Shown here: in pieces, positions 36,212 through 44,339 of the stretch
Layout of the letters: each line of letters starts with the position of its first letter
Numbering within the stretch: position 1 is the first letter of the stretch
Source: Rahnella aceris
GTDB taxonomy: Bacteria; Pseudomonadota; Gammaproteobacteria; Enterobacterales; Enterobacteriaceae
Assembly: GCF_011684115.1 (NCBI RefSeq)
Contig: NZ_JAADJV010000003.1
Location: 1-64,000, forward strand
Reading direction: 5' to 3'
Length of the DNA stretch: 64,000 nucleotides
The notes under the pieces: model-generated
What the model saw: the letters and a program-made list of their open reading frames with translations, nothing else
What the model was told of the DNA's origin: nothing
Database searches by the model: none
Position numbers and translations under genes: made by a program

Positions 36212-36246
36212 AACGCCGCAAACCCTAAAGCCTGCGGCGTTCTTAT
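36212..36246. terminator. Terminator hairpin
   Basis: Perfect 9-bp stem AACGCCGCA (36212-36220) and TGCGGCGTT (36233-36241). It lies just past the stop of the minus-strand gene at 36270 and probably serves it. Confidence 0.65.
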
Positions 36247-36269
36247 TTCATGACACTCTGCTCTGCACA

Positions 36270-36575
36270 TCAGCCATAGGCCACTTTGTGATTGATATGG
36301 TAAAAGGTCGCGGTGGCAGCCATAACGTGTTGCTGCTCTTTACCCGGTTTGTGCGATTCCACATGGGTAATGTGGTAGCCGACAGCGCCTGCATCCAGTG
36401 CTTTTTTAACAAATGCATTGTTGAGTTCTTCCATGGAGGTAGCCCAGGACACCGTGCTCACGCCGACAGCTTGCAGCGAGGCGATCTCGCGATGTGATAA
36501 CCCTGAGCGGACCAAAACAGGCTTAACCGCTTTGGGTGAGAATATGGATAAGACATCATTCACTAAGCCTTTCAT
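36270..36575 (-). CDS. DUF1471 (YdgH/BhsA/McbA-like) small protein without signal peptide
   Basis: 101 residues from MKGLVNDV; AGGAG sits 7 nt upstream, so the earlier ATG at 36590 is rejected. Residues about 37-98 (LQAVGVSTVSWATSMEELNN, then KKALDAGAVGYHITHVES and MAATATFYH) follow the DUF1471 pattern of stress-induced enterobacterial proteins such as BhsA. Those are exported, but no signal peptide is visible here, so it may be cytoplasmic. The family assignment is moderate. Confidence 0.65.
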   Translation of the reverse strand: MKGLVNDVLSIFSPKAVKPVLVRSGLSHREIASLQAVGVSTVSWATSMEELNNAFVKKALDAGAVGYHITHVESHKPGKEQQHVMAATATFYHINHKVAYG

Positions 36576-36718
36576 GGATTTACTCCTCATCAGGTCATTT
36601 TTCTAAATCGGATATTAAGCCGCACCGTTAATCGATCGTTGTGATGACGCATCTGAGATATTTAACGGGCGTGAGGTTAATAAATACCTTTTCATGTAAT
36701 GACCTTTAGCTTTAATTG

Positions 36719-37012
36719 CTAATTCTTTGTTAAGCAACCTCCCGCCACAATTAACACGAAAGTAACAGAGGATATTTTCACCTGGTTACAGGTCATGTAT
36801 TTTTGAAATGAGTGCAAGAAGGGGCACATTTCACGCCCTGTCTGCAGTTTGCGCATTTCACCTTTCGTCCACGGTCCGGAGAGTGCGCTGGATAGCGTCG
36901 AAGGATTCAGACCCACGGCGCGGGAAGCGGCGGCCAGCATTGCGCTTCGCCAGACCGGTGTTCTCTTGTTATGTCTATTCCAAAACACATTAAAAAATGC
37001 CTTCTGCTCCAC
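36719..37012 (-). pseudogene. Probable remnant of an Nlp/SfsB-type HTH regulator
   Basis: 97 codons. About residues 20-52 (AMLAAASRAVGLNPSTLSSA, then LSGPWTKGE) match the recognition part of the small Nlp (Ner-like) regulators. The expected N-terminal part (DWHPADIIAALRKRG-like) and the C-terminal end (IHPxxIWPSRY-like) are not present; flanking residues look non-coding. A frameshifted or truncated gene is likely. Confidence 0.45.
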
Positions 37013-37218
37013 TAATTGCGAGTCACTTCACATCATCCCTTTCACGAACTCTATATAAAACACCGTGCCAAATAAAAAGAAACATTGTTTCATAAAAACA
37101 AATTTCGAATGACGTCTGAGCAAGGATGAATGAGGAATGTTGAAAAAATGTAACGATAAAGTTTCTTATAAAAAGGCCGCAACTTTCAATCAATATAAAT
37201 TCAATGAAAGAGGGGAAG

Positions 37219-38496
37219 ATGGAAATATTTCTGAGTTTGGTTAAAACACCGGCTGTTATCATTGCGATTATCGCATTTCTGGGATTGGTTTTTCAAAAAG
37301 CATCGGTATCAAGAATCATCACCGGAACGGCACTTTCTTTTATCGGATTTACCATGATAAAGGTCGGTGGCTCAATCTTAATGAAAGTGTTAACGGCTTT
37401 TAGCACTTTGTTTTCTAACGCCTTTAACATTGTTGGTGTGGTGCCGAGTAATGAAGCCATTATGGCAGCAACCATCGATCAGATTGGTTCAACGGCAGCG
37501 ATAATTCTATTGTTCTCTATGGTGATTAATATCCTTCTGGCCCGCTTTACGCGTCTGAAATTTATCTATCTCTCGCTGCATCTTGTCCTGTTTATGTCCT
37601 TTGCATTAACAGCAGTGCTGATGCAACTGGGTTATAGCTATTATCCCATTATTATCATCTCGTCGATTTTCATCGGTCTTTATATGGCCGCTTCTCCGTT
37701 TTTCCTGAACAGATTTAGCCGTGAAATCATCGGTTCTGACGAATATGCCATTTCTCACGCAGCCATATCTTCATATATCATCGGTTCATATATGGGAAAA
37801 TGGTTCGGTAATAAAAAGACCGATACAGAACATCTCAAAATCAGTAACAAGTTTGATTTCCTGCGTGAACCCAATATCGCCACGCTTTTAACGATGCTGG
37901 TTCTTCTGCTGATATCCTGTGTATTCGCTACGCAACCGCAGATCAAAACGGCGATGACGCTTGTGTATGGCGCCGGTGCGGCAGATAAAAATACGATTAT
38001 TTTTATTCTTGAGCAGTCGGCTGTGTTTGCTTGCGGTCTGTATCTCGCCAAAGCGGGCGTCAATTTATTTACGGCGGAAATCGTACCGGCGTTTAAAGGA
38101 TTCTCACGAGTTTTCGCACCTGGCGCGGTCCCGGCGGTGGATGTCATGGTGCTTTTCACTAAAGCGCCAAATGCCACGTTGATTGGTTTTCTGGTGAGCT
38201 TCTCTGTGGAACTGGCCTGTATTCTCATTTTCCCGTTTGTCGGATTGCCCATTATTGTTCCGGGCATTATGGCGAGCTTTATTACGGGAGGCGCGGCGGC
38301 CATCTTCGGTAACGCCACCGGCGGGTTCCGTGGCGCGATTATTGCCAGTGGTATCAACGGACTGCTGTTATGTGTGTTACCTGCACTGACGTTGCCATTA
38401 TTCTCACATCTTGGTGCGCAGGGTGTCACATTTGCTGACCCTGATTTCACCCTCTCTTCGCTGATTCTGGACCATCTGATGGGGCTGTTTAAGTAA
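37219..38496 (+). CDS. Orphan PTS EIIC, ascorbate (UlaA/SgaT) family
   Basis: 425 residues from MEIFLSLVKT with AGAGGGG before the ATG. The UlaA-type fold is clear: FLGLVFQKASVSRIITGTAL near the start, GGSILM, and ATGGFRGAIIASGINGLLLC near the end, with about eleven membrane segments. UlaA works with separate EIIB (UlaB) and EIIA (UlaC) proteins; neither is nearby, so it must borrow them or is a relic. The substrate is probably L-ascorbate or a similar acidic sugar. Confidence 0.85.
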   Translation: MEIFLSLVKTPAVIIAIIAFLGLVFQKASVSRIITGTALSFIGFTMIKVGGSILMKVLTAFSTLFSNAFNIVGVVPSNEAIMAATIDQIGSTAAIILLFSMVINILLARFTRLKFIYLSLHLVLFMSFALTAVLMQLGYSYYPIIIISSIFIGLYMAASPFFLNRFSREIIGSDEYAISHAAISSYIIGSYMGKWFGNKKTDTEHLKISNKFDFLREPNIATLLTMLVLLLISCVFATQPQIKTAMTLVYGAGAADKNTIIFILEQSAVFACGLYLAKAGVNLFTAEIVPAFKGFSRVFAPGAVPAVDVMVLFTKAPNATLIGFLVSFSVELACILIFPFVGLPIIVPGIMASFITGGAAAIFGNATGGFRGAIIASGINGLLLCVLPALTLPLFSHLGAQGVTFADPDFTLSSLILDHLMGLFK

Positions 38497-38573
38497 CCAC
38501 AAAGGCGTCTCGTTATCAGCAGGCCGTCACGGCGATTGATGCCCGGCCTCACTCACAGGCTGGCAAAAAATAA

Positions 38574-38603
38574 TAATCACAGGATTATAAAATCCTGTGA
38601 TTA
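38574..38603. repeat. Perfect 13-bp inverted repeat sharing the centromere-field motif
   Basis: TAATCACAGGATT (38574-38586), a 4-nt loop, then AATCCTGTGATTA (38591-38603). It lies between the PTS EIIC gene and the convergent sad gene, so it may be a terminator, but it is AT-rich and lacks a T-run. The arm closely resembles GATTACAGGATT/AATCCTGTGATT of the field at 16.6-17.9 kb. Confidence 0.7.
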
Positions 38604-38627
38604 GTTTAAACCTCCACCGGTTAACGG

Positions 38628-40013
38628 TTATTTACGGTTGCTCCACACGGTCTGCACGTTACAGAACTCGCGTAAACCGAAGTGTGAAAGCTCACGACCA
38701 TAGCCGCTTTTTTTCACGCCACCGAACGCTACGCGCGGGTCTGACGCACTGTAGCCGTTAATAAATACGCCGCCGGTTTCCAGCTCGCCAGTCATCTGTT
38801 CTGCCCGTGCCAGGTCGGCGGTATAAATCGTCGCGCTCAGACCAAAATCACTGTCATTCGCCAGTTCGACCGCATGCTCAGCATCGCGTGCAACCGTAAT
38901 CGCTGCGACCGGGCCAAATAACTCCTGACGGAATGCGGTCATTTGTGGCGTCACGTTGCTCAGAATAGTGGGGGCATAGAAGTTACCTTCGCCAGCAATT
39001 TTCTCACCACCGAGCAACAGCGTTGCGCCTTCTGACAGCGTTTCCTGAACCTGCCTGTCCAGCTCATCGCGCAGGTCGTAGCGTGCCATCGGGCCGATGT
39101 AGGTGTCGTCGTCCTGCGGGTCGCCGATGACCAGTGCCCGCGTGGCGGCCACAAATTTCTCGGTAAAGGCTTCCAGCACACCTTCTTCAACAATCATACG
39201 TTTCGCGGCGGCGCAAACCTGTCCGGTATTCTGATAGCGGCCCGCGACAGCCGCCTTCACCGCTTCATCGAGGTTGGCGTCATTGAGCACGATAAATGGA
39301 TCAGAGCCGCCCAGCTCCAGCACACATTTCTTCAGTGATTTACCTGCCAGCTCCGCAATAGCACCACCGGCACGCACGCTGCCGGTTACCGTGACGGCAA
39401 CAATGCGCGGATCAGCAATCAACCCGGCAACATCTGCATTCCCGACATTAATTACGCCAAAGGCCCCTGCCGGAAAACCGGCTTTCAGCGCAGCCTGTTT
39501 CACCAGACGGGTCGTGCCCATCACGTTAGGGGCAGGTTTAAGCAGGAACGTATTTCCCGCCAGTAACGCAGGTACCGCGCCGCGCAGGATCTGCCAGACC
39601 GGGAAATTCCACGGCATAACCGCCAGGATCATGCCGGAAGGGCGGTAATGAATATGCGCTTCGCCGTTATCGACCATGGTGGGTTCAGGTGCGAGCATCG
39701 CCGGGCCCTGCAGGGCATACCATTCGCACAGGCTTGCGGATTTCTCCACTTCAGCGCGCGCCTGTTTAATAGGTTTACCCATTTCGCGGCTGATCATGCG
39801 GGAGATGTCTTCACTGGCTTTGCGAAGTTCAGTCGCCAGATTATGCAGATGGGATGCGCGCTGAGCGATATCCGTTTTGCGCCACTGCTTATAGGCCGCG
39901 CTGCCTTGTGTGACTGCCATCTCAAGAGTCAGTGCGGTGTCGAAAGGATACTCTGCGATACGCTGGCCGTTGAACGGGTTGAGCGAAATTGCGTGTGTGT
40001 CGGGCGTTGTCAT
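38628..40013 (-). CDS. sad: Succinate semialdehyde dehydrogenase (Sad/YneI type)
   Basis: 461 residues; E. coli Sad is 462. Catalytic Glu in LELGGSDPF and Cys in NTGQVCAAAKRM; cofactor-binding residues in MPWNFPVWQ and VTGSVRAGG. It oxidises succinate semialdehyde to succinate with NAD(P). It is divergent from a PtrR-like LysR gene (100 nt apart), the same arrangement as yneI-yneJ in E. coli. It could complete GABA breakdown begun by the aminotransferase at 20989. Confidence 0.9.
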   Translation of the reverse strand: MTTPDTHAISLNPFNGQRIAEYPFDTALTLEMAVTQGSAAYKQWRKTDIAQRASHLHNLATELRKASEDISRMISREMGKPIKQARAEVEKSASLCEWYALQGPAMLAPEPTMVDNGEAHIHYRPSGMILAVMPWNFPVWQILRGAVPALLAGNTFLLKPAPNVMGTTRLVKQAALKAGFPAGAFGVINVGNADVAGLIADPRIVAVTVTGSVRAGGAIAELAGKSLKKCVLELGGSDPFIVLNDANLDEAVKAAVAGRYQNTGQVCAAAKRMIVEEGVLEAFTEKFVAATRALVIGDPQDDDTYIGPMARYDLRDELDRQVQETLSEGATLLLGGEKIAGEGNFYAPTILSNVTPQMTAFRQELFGPVAAITVARDAEHAVELANDSDFGLSATIYTADLARAEQMTGELETGGVFINGYSASDPRVAFGGVKKSGYGRELSHFGLREFCNVQTVWSNRK

Positions 40014-40113
40014 TATGTGCTCCTCATTTATCCAGTCCGTTCAGCATAGAGACTTGCGAAGATGAATAAAAATGAATAAAAATAAGTAAACCGTTCACTT
40101 TTTGAGAAAGACT

Positions 40114-40998
40114 ATGAATCTGTCACAGCTCGAGATGTTTCGCGCCGTTGCTGAAACCGGCAGTATCAGCGCCGCCGCCCAGCGGGTGCATCGCGTCCCG
40201 TCGAATCTGACAACACGCATTAAACAGCTTGAGGCGGAACTGGGCGTCGAATTATTCATCCGCGAGAATCAGCGTCTGCGCCTTTCGCCAGCAGGGCGAA
40301 ACTTTCTCAGTTACAACAACCGTATTCTCGATTTAGTCGAAGAAGCGCGGGTGTCCGTGGCGGGCACAGAACCGCAGGGGATATTTGCGTTGGGCGCGCT
40401 GGAAAGCACTGCAGCGGTGCGGATCCCCACTTTACTGGCGCGTTATCACCAGCAATTCAGCAAGGTTGAACTGGCGCTGAGCACTGGCCCTTCAGGGGAA
40501 TTGCTGGATAAATTGCTGGAAGGGGCGCTGGAAGCGACGTTTGTCGACGGCCCTGTGCTGCATCCGGTTCTGGATGGCGTGCCAGTGTATAAAGAAGAAA
40601 TGGTGATTGTCGCCCCCTTACATCACGCGCCTGTGACTCGTGGGCAGGAGGTTAACGGGGAGATTCTGTATGCGTTCCGGTCGAACTGCTCTTATCGTCG
40701 CCATTTCGAAAGCTGGTTTGCGGATGATGGCGCTGCGCCGGGGAAAATCTACGAAATGGAGTCTTATCACGGCATGCTGGCTTGTGTGATAGCCGGCGGC
40801 GGGCTGGCGCTGATGCCGCGCAGTATGCTGGAAAGTATGCCGGGCAGCAGCACGGTGAGCATCTGGCCGCTGGCCGACAATTATCGTTTTTTGACAACGT
40901 GGCTGATATGGCGGCGCGGCGCATTAACCCGCAATCTGACAGAATTTGCGGCTCTGGCCTCTCAGTTAACGGTTAACCTTCCGCCACCTGCAAAATAA
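40114..40998 (+). CDS. LysR-family regulator, PtrR (YneJ)-like
   Basis: 294 residues from [20 protein letters not shown]; the TTG at 40102 is less likely. HTH about 1-60 ([20 protein letters not shown]) and a LysR effector domain about 90-285. It is divergent from sad, as ptrR is in E. coli, where PtrR controls sad and glutaminase genes. Regulation of sad by this protein is inferred from that shared arrangement. Confidence 0.85.
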   Translation: MNLSQLEMFRAVAETGSISAAAQRVHRVPSNLTTRIKQLEAELGVELFIRENQRLRLSPAGRNFLSYNNRILDLVEEARVSVAGTEPQGIFALGALESTAAVRIPTLLARYHQQFSKVELALSTGPSGELLDKLLEGALEATFVDGPVLHPVLDGVPVYKEEMVIVAPLHHAPVTRGQEVNGEILYAFRSNCSYRRHFESWFADDGAAPGKIYEMESYHGMLACVIAGGGLALMPRSMLESMPGSSTVSIWPLADNYRFLTTWLIWRRGALTRNLTEFAALASQLTVNLPPPAK

Positions 40999-41065
40999 TC
41001 TGCCAGTCCAGTGCGAGCTTCAGCGCCACACACGCGGCGCAAACAATAAAAATGGTCTTAAACAT
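40973..41065 (-). CDS. Candidate 30-residue membrane peptide
   Basis: A short frame reads [20 protein letters not shown], then [10 protein letters not shown]; one hydrophobic helix is predicted at about 4-19. An in-frame ATG at 41080 would add five residues. It overlaps the 3' end of the LysR gene on the other strand. A perfect CRP site lies just upstream (41085), which is close for a promoter. No clear ribosome site. Support is composition and position only. Confidence 0.3.
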   Translation of the reverse strand: MFKTIFIVCAACVALKLALDWQIILQVAEG

Positions 41066-41084
41066 AGGGTAAATAAACATCCTG

Positions 41085-41100
41085 TGTGACGTGAGTCACA
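41085..41100. promoter_or_regulatory. CRP site, TGTGA-N6-TCACA
   Basis: TGTGACGTGAGTCACA has both CRP half-sites perfect and is flanked by TTT on the right. It lies in the 545-nt region between the PtrR-like gene and hns (40999-41543), otherwise AT-rich with no convincing gene on the plus strand. Its target is uncertain: the minus-strand small frame or hns, about 440 nt away. Confidence 0.6.
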
Positions 41101-41543
41101 TTTTAAAGCGATGCTGCGTAAACCGCTTTAAATTTTTTGTGCAGAAGATGCTTTTCGTCGATTTCCGGCAGGAAAATTTTTAGCGAAATGAATAAGAGTA
41201 AGCGTGAGATCCGCATCAAAAGAAAAGAACTGGCCCGATTTGTACATAATAGCAACATATGTTATTCACGCACTGATACTCTTATAAAGAGAGGTAAATT
41301 TAGCTTAATAATGTTTTCCTGCTTATTTTGAAGTTCTGCAGGTGATTTGTGCGCTGAAAATTTATTAACCCAGAGTCAATAATTACTTATAAAACTAACG
41401 CATTAAAACGCAATAAACCAAAGAGGCTCACGCAGGAATTGTGTAATAGGTTGTAATATTATCCTGACGCAATTGATATCAATATTGGTTTGTGTAGAAT
41501 CAGAGTCACTAATTTAATGGCACATATCTAAAGTGAGCACATC

Positions 41544-41951
41544 ATGGACAACGCATTAAACGTTTTGAATAATATCCGTACACTTCGGGCTCAGGCTCGC
41601 GAAATGCCTTTGAGTACTCTGGAAGAAATTCTTGAGAAACTGACTGCCATTGTTGAAGAAACTCGCGAAAATGCCAAAGCGCGCAGTGCGCAGCAACAAG
41701 AGCGCGACGAAAAATTACTGAAATACCGCGAAATGTTGGCAAACGATGGCATCGCGATTGATGACCTGTTGGGCCACCAGAGCGCGAAAGAAACCACTAA
41801 AGCCAAACGTAAGCCACGTCCGGCCATTTATGAGTACACAGACACTGACGGTTCTAAAAAAACCTGGACGGGTCAGGGTCGCACGCCTTCTGCCATTAAA
41901 GCAGCGCTGGATGGCGGCGCGACACTTGAAAGCTTCCTGATCGCGCGCTGA
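41544..41951 (+). CDS. hns: H-NS family nucleoid protein
   Basis: 135 residues. The N-terminal oligomerisation helices (about 1-65, ALNVLNNIRTLRAQAREMPL onward) are followed by a linker and the DNA-binding domain (about 90-135) with the AT-hook-like TWTGQGRTPSAI motif. It silences AT-rich DNA. Copies carried on plasmids are known to lower the fitness cost of carriage ('stealth'). Whether this is the cell's only H-NS or a second copy cannot be told from the window. A terminator follows. Confidence 0.93.
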   Translation: MDNALNVLNNIRTLRAQAREMPLSTLEEILEKLTAIVEETRENAKARSAQQQERDEKLLKYREMLANDGIAIDDLLGHQSAKETTKAKRKPRPAIYEYTDTDGSKKTWTGQGRTPSAIKAALDGGATLESFLIAR

Positions 41952-41973
41952 CCTCACGGCTGATGTGCTGCGC

Positions 41974-42006
41974 TTTTCTGCCCCGCTTTTTAGCCGGGCA
42001 GAAAAA
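41974..42006. terminator. Terminator after hns
   Basis: Stem TTTTCTGCCC (41974-41983) with GGGCAGAAAA (41996-42005), with T-rich and A-rich flanks, so it can work in both directions. Confidence 0.8.
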
Positions 42007-42163
42007 CGTACTTCACCGCCAGTTTTTATTCTGCTGTTCCCCCTTTTAAAAATTCTCGCGTTTCTGGGGATTTTTTCCTTTTCATTACTCTCCGTCATTG
42101 TTCTTAAGGTAAGCTTAAGTCTGCATAAGTAAGGTTAACGTCTCTTCGTTTACCGGAACTTCT

Positions 42164-42697
42164 ATGCGTACCCGATATTCTTTCGTTCAAATTATGCTCC
42201 ACTGGCTGGTGTTTGTGTTAGTCGTACTGACCTATGCCACGATGGATATAAAAGGGTGGTTTGCAAAAGGCACGCCAGCGAGGGAGTTATTAGCCCTTAC
42301 GCATTACAGCCTGGGATTTTGCGTATTATTCCTGATGTGTATGCGTCTGTTTGTTCGCGCAATGTATGTCACTCCGCCGGTTAAACCCGCGTTGCCGCGC
42401 TGGCAGCATTATTTGTCAGGTTCGGCTCATGTACTTATATATCTGATGTTTTTAAGCTTGCCGGTGCTGGGCATCTTGTCACGTTATTATGGCGGCCATG
42501 ACTGGACGATGTTTAACATCCTTATGCCTAAAAGTGTTTTTCCGGATCTCCCTTTACAGAAACAGTTTAAAACGCTGCATGAATGGCTCGCGAACGCCGG
42601 GTATTATCTTATCGGATTACATGCTCTGGCTGCCCTCTGGCATCACTATCGCCGGCGCGATAACACGCTAATCCGGATGTTACCTTCGCGAAAATAA
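42164..42697 (+). CDS. Cytochrome b561 family protein
   Basis: 177 residues with four membrane helices. Haem-ligand His candidates: IMLHWLVF (TM1), LTHYSLGF (TM2), and those in TLHEWLANAGYYLIGLHALA (near TM4). Similar to E. coli CybB/YodB, which pass electrons from quinol in the inner membrane. Single gene after hns. Confidence 0.88.
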   Translation: MRTRYSFVQIMLHWLVFVLVVLTYATMDIKGWFAKGTPARELLALTHYSLGFCVLFLMCMRLFVRAMYVTPPVKPALPRWQHYLSGSAHVLIYLMFLSLPVLGILSRYYGGHDWTMFNILMPKSVFPDLPLQKQFKTLHEWLANAGYYLIGLHALAALWHHYRRRDNTLIRMLPSRK

Positions 42698-42859
42698 CCC
42701 GCGGGTGCGTGGGTCTGAGAAACCGTTGCCAGTTTCTGGTATCAACGGAGCGATTAACGTGACGGAAGGAACAATGATGATATCCAGTGCGAGGGGGCAT
42801 ATTGCCTGCTAATAAATGCGGCAGTATCCTAAAGCCCTTCTAATCAAAAGGATATTGAA

Positions 42860-43324
42860 ATGGATACTATTGAAGAGCTAAACGGAACGTACTTTTATCA
42901 CGGCCACGCCAATCTGAGTAATCAAGAGTTATTTGGTCTAATTTTTATTGAAAGCTTATCAAATCACCTCGGGTTAGATACTACGGCTACAGTTCTCATT
43001 ATTACAGGGCAGCCTTACATTCCGGTTCCGGGCAAGATGGTAACTGCAATACCGGGAACAAGCGTGGCGTCAAAGCTATCGAGGGCCCTTTTAAAGCAAG
43101 CGAAACTGCCCTTTGGCCTTAAAGCGTGGACGCCGGTTGGTAAGTCGTTCAATACCTTGACTATGCGAAAAACCACAAAATGGGCTGCGCTGATAGATAG
43201 ATATGTCCCCTTTGTTGGATATGCAATGGCGGTCATATTAATCCAGCAGGTGGCCGCCGAAACCAGATCAAAATATAATTTAATAGCCCGTCCAGAAGAT
43301 CGTATTGCATGGACATACTTTTAA
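42860..43324 (+). CDS. Small protein of unknown function, possible T6SS effector
   Basis: 154 residues, AAGGA upstream of the ATG. A hydrophobic stretch is near the C-terminus (YVPFVGYAMAVILIQQVAAE). I do not recognise a catalytic motif. The next gene (DUF1493-like) overlaps its stop by 1 nt, and an hcp gene converges on the pair. This layout (hcp, small protein with hydrophobic segment, small acidic partner) suggests an effector and its immunity protein; this is inference. Confidence 0.55.
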   Translation: MDTIEELNGTYFYHGHANLSNQELFGLIFIESLSNHLGLDTTATVLIITGQPYIPVPGKMVTAIPGTSVASKLSRALLKQAKLPFGLKAWTPVGKSFNTLTMRKTTKWAALIDRYVPFVGYAMAVILIQQVAAETRSKYNLIARPEDRIAWTYF

Positions 43325-43653
43325 TGGAAGAAAAAGTCTTATCAATGTTCCGCGAGGAAATACCTGGCTACTACGATTTCGATTTGAAAAGAGAGGTTCC
43401 GCTTGAGTTTGATACCGAGCTACAAGATTTTGCTCCAGGTGATGATTTCGTATATGCCCTCGAAGCTTATGAAAAAACCTTTAAAGTGGACCTGTCAGTC
43501 GTAAATTGGTCCTTCTACTTTCCCTGGGAAAACCTTCCGTTTTTCACTCGCTGGTTTAAGGTTAAGCGTAAGGACATAGAAAAGACCAGAAAGCCCTTAA
43601 CTGTAAGAATGTTCGCAGAATCGGCTAAGGCGGGTAAATGGCTTTATGATTAA
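43324..43653 (+). CDS. DUF1493-like small acidic protein, possible immunity partner
   Basis: 109 residues from the ATG at 43324 (114 from 43309). An acidic N-terminus and FDTELQDFAPGDDFVYALEA, followed by VDLSVVNWSFYFPWE, resemble DUF1493 proteins, small enterobacterial proteins with an acyl-carrier-like fold. The TAATG overlap couples it to the preceding gene. An immunity role is suggested only by this coupling and by the neighbouring hcp. Confidence 0.6.
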   Translation: MEEKVLSMFREEIPGYYDFDLKREVPLEFDTELQDFAPGDDFVYALEAYEKTFKVDLSVVNWSFYFPWENLPFFTRWFKVKRKDIEKTRKPLTVRMFAESAKAGKWLYD

Positions 43654-43674
43654 GGGGCTTTAGCCCCTTTTTTA
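43652..43674. terminator. Terminator between the gene pair and hcp
   Basis: AAGGGGCTTTAGCCCCTT hairpin followed by TTTT; it lies between two convergent stops and can serve both. Confidence 0.85.
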
Positions 43675-43675
43675 A

Positions 43676-44158
43676 TCATGCGGTTTGGCGATCATTCCAC
43701 GAGTCAGCAAAGATAATGTTCCCATCATTATGCTTCCAGGTGATTTTCTCGTAACGCAACTCAACAGTTTCCATATGATTTTCATTCGGATTGCTGGCTG
43801 CGGCCATTGCTGGTGTAATCGAAACGATACGCACCTTTTCCAACAGCATGTTGAAATACTCCACTTCCTGACCAGCATCATTTATCCGATACCATTTGAT
43901 TTCAGCTGAAGCAAGGCATTGACCCGTTGCCACTGCCTTGTAGATGTATGGGCTGGACGAATCGAACTCTTTAACCACAAGCAATGGTGAGTGCATACGT
44001 GTACCCGTCACTTTGCCCGTAGCGTTATCAGTGGGAATCATTAAGTTGTGGTGAAAACCTCGAACCTCGATACTGTATTCCCGATGTTTGACATCCACAC
44101 CGCCTTTAATCAGTGCACCGCCGTCGTCTTTAAGCCATAAATATGCCGGGATTGCCAT
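43676..44158 (-). CDS. hcp: Hcp, type VI secretion tube protein
   Basis: 160 residues, typical for Hcp. It starts MAIPAYLWLKDDGGALIKGG and has EVRGFHHNLMIPTD, RMHSPLLVVKEFD and VELRYEKITWKH, all Hcp landmarks. Hcp hexamers stack into the injected tube and carry small effectors. No other T6SS structural gene is in the window apart from a vgrG stub at 55784, so it is an orphan hcp that depends on a secretion system encoded elsewhere. Confidence 0.92.
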   Translation of the reverse strand: MAIPAYLWLKDDGGALIKGGVDVKHREYSIEVRGFHHNLMIPTDNATGKVTGTRMHSPLLVVKEFDSSSPYIYKAVATGQCLASAEIKWYRINDAGQEVEYFNMLLEKVRIVSITPAMAAASNPNENHMETVELRYEKITWKHNDGNIIFADSWNDRQTA

Positions 44159-44339
44159 TTCCGAAAATTCCTTTTTAAAAGTGAGGCTTCAAATTATTCC
44201 TTTGTTCAGCCAGGCACAATTAGCGACTGTTGTAATAGACTGATTTTCAGATGTTTATTATTCATGGCGGGTTATCATTGGGATGAATGTTGAATGCGCC
44301 CGTTCAGCATTTTAATTTGCATAAACAGGCGCAAAAACT

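Noticed and set aside
41137..41331. 64-codon plus-strand frame before hns
   Set aside because: No ribosome site, no recognisable family, and it lies in an AT-rich control region; probably chance.
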